The notes beneath the pieces are model-generated. The model was not told where the DNA came from. It did no database searches and saw nothing but the letters and a program-made list of their open reading frames with translations. From Lachnospiraceae bacterium (GTDB taxonomy: Bacteria > Bacillota > Clostridia > Lachnospirales > Lachnospiraceae): a DNA stretch of 64,000 nt. Both the position numbers and the translations under genes were made by a program. The DNA lies in NCBI GenBank assembly GCA_017457865.1, contig JAFTGN010000058.1, positions 1 through 64,000 on the forward strand, written 5' to 3'. Below are positions 62,566 to 64,000 of the stretch, piece after piece. Within the stretch, counting starts at the first letter, position 1, and every line of letters begins with the position of its first letter.

Positions 62566-63771
62566 TCACACCTCCAGTCCGGGGGTGTTCCACAGATCTG
62601 TGTGATATGGTTTCCGTACCAGACATGCCCCATTCTGCCCGGAATACAACACCACTGCCGGCAATGCTCTAGACAGGAACAATCCGATGCCTTCTGTCAC
62701 AGTATAGGCACCGCACCGATGGAACACCAATGTATCTCCGATCTGCAGTTTCGGCAGTTCTGCCTTTCTCACCAACAGATCGGCTGTGGTACAAAGACTG
62801 CCACACAGGGTATACCCGTACCGCTGTGTCTCTTTTTCTGCTTCTGGTAACTGCCCATCCTTTGCAATGACCGTGATCTCCGGTACCTGCATAGCCATAG
62901 TCTGTCCATAATATTTCAGATGATTGATCCCACCGTCACAGATCACATACTCTGTGCCGCCATTATTCTTCATATCCGCTACAGAAGTCAGATAATATCC
63001 ACAGGAAGATGCCAGAAACCGTCCCATCTCTACTGTCAGATGATACCGGCTGCCCAGTTCATGCAGTGACTCTGCAACCTCTCCTAACAACTGTTTGTCC
63101 TTCTCTGCAAAAGGTGCATTGAAATATTCCACTGCCAGTCCCGGTCCATATTCCACATGGGAAATGGCATACTGATGTTCCTGTTCCAACTGTGTCAGAA
63201 ACTCTGTAAATGCCCGAATCTCCTTGTTGACCTGATCGGCTTTCTTCTTCTGGGTACCGGTATAGTAATGTACCCCCATGATATGCAGTGCCTCATAACG
63301 GTCTCTCTCGTCAATCACCCCTGCCAGATCCTTCTCATCCATGCCAAACTGATTGCCGTTTGACAGACGCAGGATCAAGGGCACCTGCTGTAATCCCAGC
63401 TGCTTTGCCGCTTCATTGACCATGCGGACATGCTGTACACTTTCCGCTGTCACAATCCCCACACCGTAACGCAGTGCACGGGTAATGTCCTCCATTCCCT
63501 TATTCACACCGGAATAAATAATCATTTCCGGTGGAATGTGCAGACGTTCACAAATGGTCAATTCTCCCGGACTGCACACTTCCACATGTTTGATACAAGA
63601 TGGCAGTGCCCCCAGCAGAAACGGATTTGCCTTAATGGAATAACACAGAGAAATCTGTTCCCCAAAAATCCCATCGATCCACTCTGCCTGGCTTGCAAAG
63701 GCATCTGTATCAAACACAAATGCCGGTGTGCCATATTGCTTCCCAATCTCCCTTAATTCCTTTGTAATCAT
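62566..63771 (-). CDS. PLP-dependent decarboxylase-like enzyme (alanine racemase fold, type III)
   Basis: The 401-residue protein has the PLP lysine in LCYSIKANPFLL near residue 47, the barrel segment VEVCSPGELT, HYYTGTQ, and YGPGLAVEY. The late motif LCGSLCTTADLL near 325 is the (G)xxCxxxD-like decarboxylase signature. It is related to diaminopimelate/ornithine decarboxylases and to enzymes that act on carrier-bound amino acids. It sits 8 bases after the ACP gene and 3 bases before the MBOAT gene. This suggests it forms or alters the amino acid or amine carried for surface acylation. Confidence 0.8.
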   Translation of the reverse strand: MITKELREIGKQYGTPAFVFDTDAFASQAEWIDGIFGEQISLCYSIKANPFLLGALPSCIKHVEVCSPGELTICERLHIPPEMIIYSGVNKGMEDITRALRYGVGIVTAESVQHVRMVNEAAKQLGLQQVPLILRLSNGNQFGMDEKDLAGVIDERDRYEALHIMGVHYYTGTQKKKADQVNKEIRAFTEFLTQLEQEHQYAISHVEYGPGLAVEYFNAPFAEKDKQLLGEVAESLHELGSRYHLTVEMGRFLASSCGYYLTSVADMKNNGGTEYVICDGGINHLKYYGQTMAMQVPEITVIAKDGQLPEAEKETQRYGYTLCGSLCTTADLLVRKAELPKLQIGDTLVFHRCGAYTVTEGIGLFLSRALPAVVLYSGQNGACLVRKPYHTDLWNTPGLEV

Positions 63772-63779
63772 AATCCCCT

Positions 63780-63998
63780 TTAATCCTCGTCCTGTAATCT
63801 GTCAATCAGTTCTATCATTCCTTCCACGGAATTAAAGTTATCCGGTACCAGATCCTCTACCCGCAGTTCAATATCAAAATGGTCACACAGTTCTCCTACC
63901 AGTGACACGATATCAAAAGACTCTAAGATGCCATCGGTAATCAACTGCTTTTCACTCTCAAAATCCACATCCGGTCTTAAATCTTCCAAAATCTCCAT
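63780..63998 (-). CDS. Acyl carrier protein (DltC-like), possibly 5' partial
   Basis: The product of at least 72 residues has the phosphopantetheine serine in GILESFDIVSLVGELCDHFDI near residue 26 and the final helix VEGMIELIDRL. The frame starts at ATG 63998, two bases from the window edge, so the real start may lie outside. It would carry an activated amino acid or acyl group for the MBOAT and SGNH proteins. An AMP-ligase gene of DltA type would be expected just upstream, out of view. Confidence 0.85.
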   Translation of the reverse strand: MEILEDLRPDVDFESEKQLITDGILESFDIVSLVGELCDHFDIELRVEDLVPDNFNSVEGMIELIDRLQDED

Positions 63999-64000
63999 CA

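Noticed and set aside
59872..63998. Standard dltABCD operon
   Set aside because: The order and extra PLP gene differ, DltA is not in the window and the genes adjoin a polysaccharide locus, so D-alanylation of teichoic acid is not the first choice.
1..64000. CRISPR array
   Set aside because: No series of evenly spaced direct repeats of 25-40 bases with unique spacers was seen, and no cas genes are present. The repeats found are hairpins, not arrays.

Overview
The window reads as a low-to-moderate GC Gram-positive genome. It most resembles a gut Lachnospiraceae (Clostridia). The supporting signs are strong AGGAGG ribosome-binding sites, the form of GuaA, HisS and AspS, a HAAS/DUF1700 protein, a Bce-type peptide-response locus, a CwlC-like amidase and tRNA genes without an encoded CCA end. 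The genus cannot be fixed by reading alone.

Bases 1 to about 23,500 are an accessory region, almost entirely on the minus strand. It mixes intact defence- or stress-like modules with many broken genes. The intact modules are a Panacea-type toxin-antitoxin pair, a VWA protein next to a macrodomain-HTH protein, two copies of a three-gene cassette (mini P-loop ATPase, DUF4869 protein, TOPRIM-like protein), an ORF6N protein, two AAA ATPases and a YhcG nuclease. The broken genes include a PLD-helicase, two YhcG fragments, a RloB-like fragment, a HAD phosphatase, a Schlafen-like ATP-binding protein, an ASCH protein and an integrase. An apparently intact IS200 copy closes the region. A T-box leader with no recognisable target gene and a family of long hairpin repeats also lie here.

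Bases 23,500 to 47,900 are mostly core. They hold guaA, aspS and hisS, a zinc-ribbon gene set under a near-perfect promoter facing an XRE regulator, and a zinc/cadmium efflux operon (ArsR, detached HMA domain, P-type ATPase) with an obvious operator. A Bce-like two-component system with its ABC transporter follows on the plus strand. After that come a CwlC-like amidase, a repeat protein with DxDGDG motifs, a glycosyltransferase with a Pro-Glu hinge, a Na/Ca antiporter, six tRNAs (Pro, Gly, His, Gln, Lys, Leu in order of transcription), a phosphodiesterase, RdgB and an RNA methyltransferase.

Bases 47,900 to 64,000 are a surface-polysaccharide locus on the minus strand in two transcription blocks. 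The block upstream in transcription (63,998 to 59,872) has an acyl carrier protein, a PLP decarboxylase-like enzyme, an MBOAT acyltransferase and an SGNH/AlgX-like protein. This looks like a DltBCD-like surface acylation set with an added PLP enzyme. The second block (59,536 to 47,946) makes CDP-4-keto-6-deoxyglucose with RfbF and RfbG. It adds a TPP-dependent acetolactate synthase-like enzyme, an HMG-CoA lyase-like aldolase and an epimerase, which suggests an unusual branched sugar. A GT2 transferase, a LicD phosphotransferase, a Wzx-like flippase and a large membrane glycosyltransferase complete the block.

The best candidate for an undescribed system is the duplicated, order-permuted ATPase/DUF4869/TOPRIM-like cassette at 5,637-9,572.
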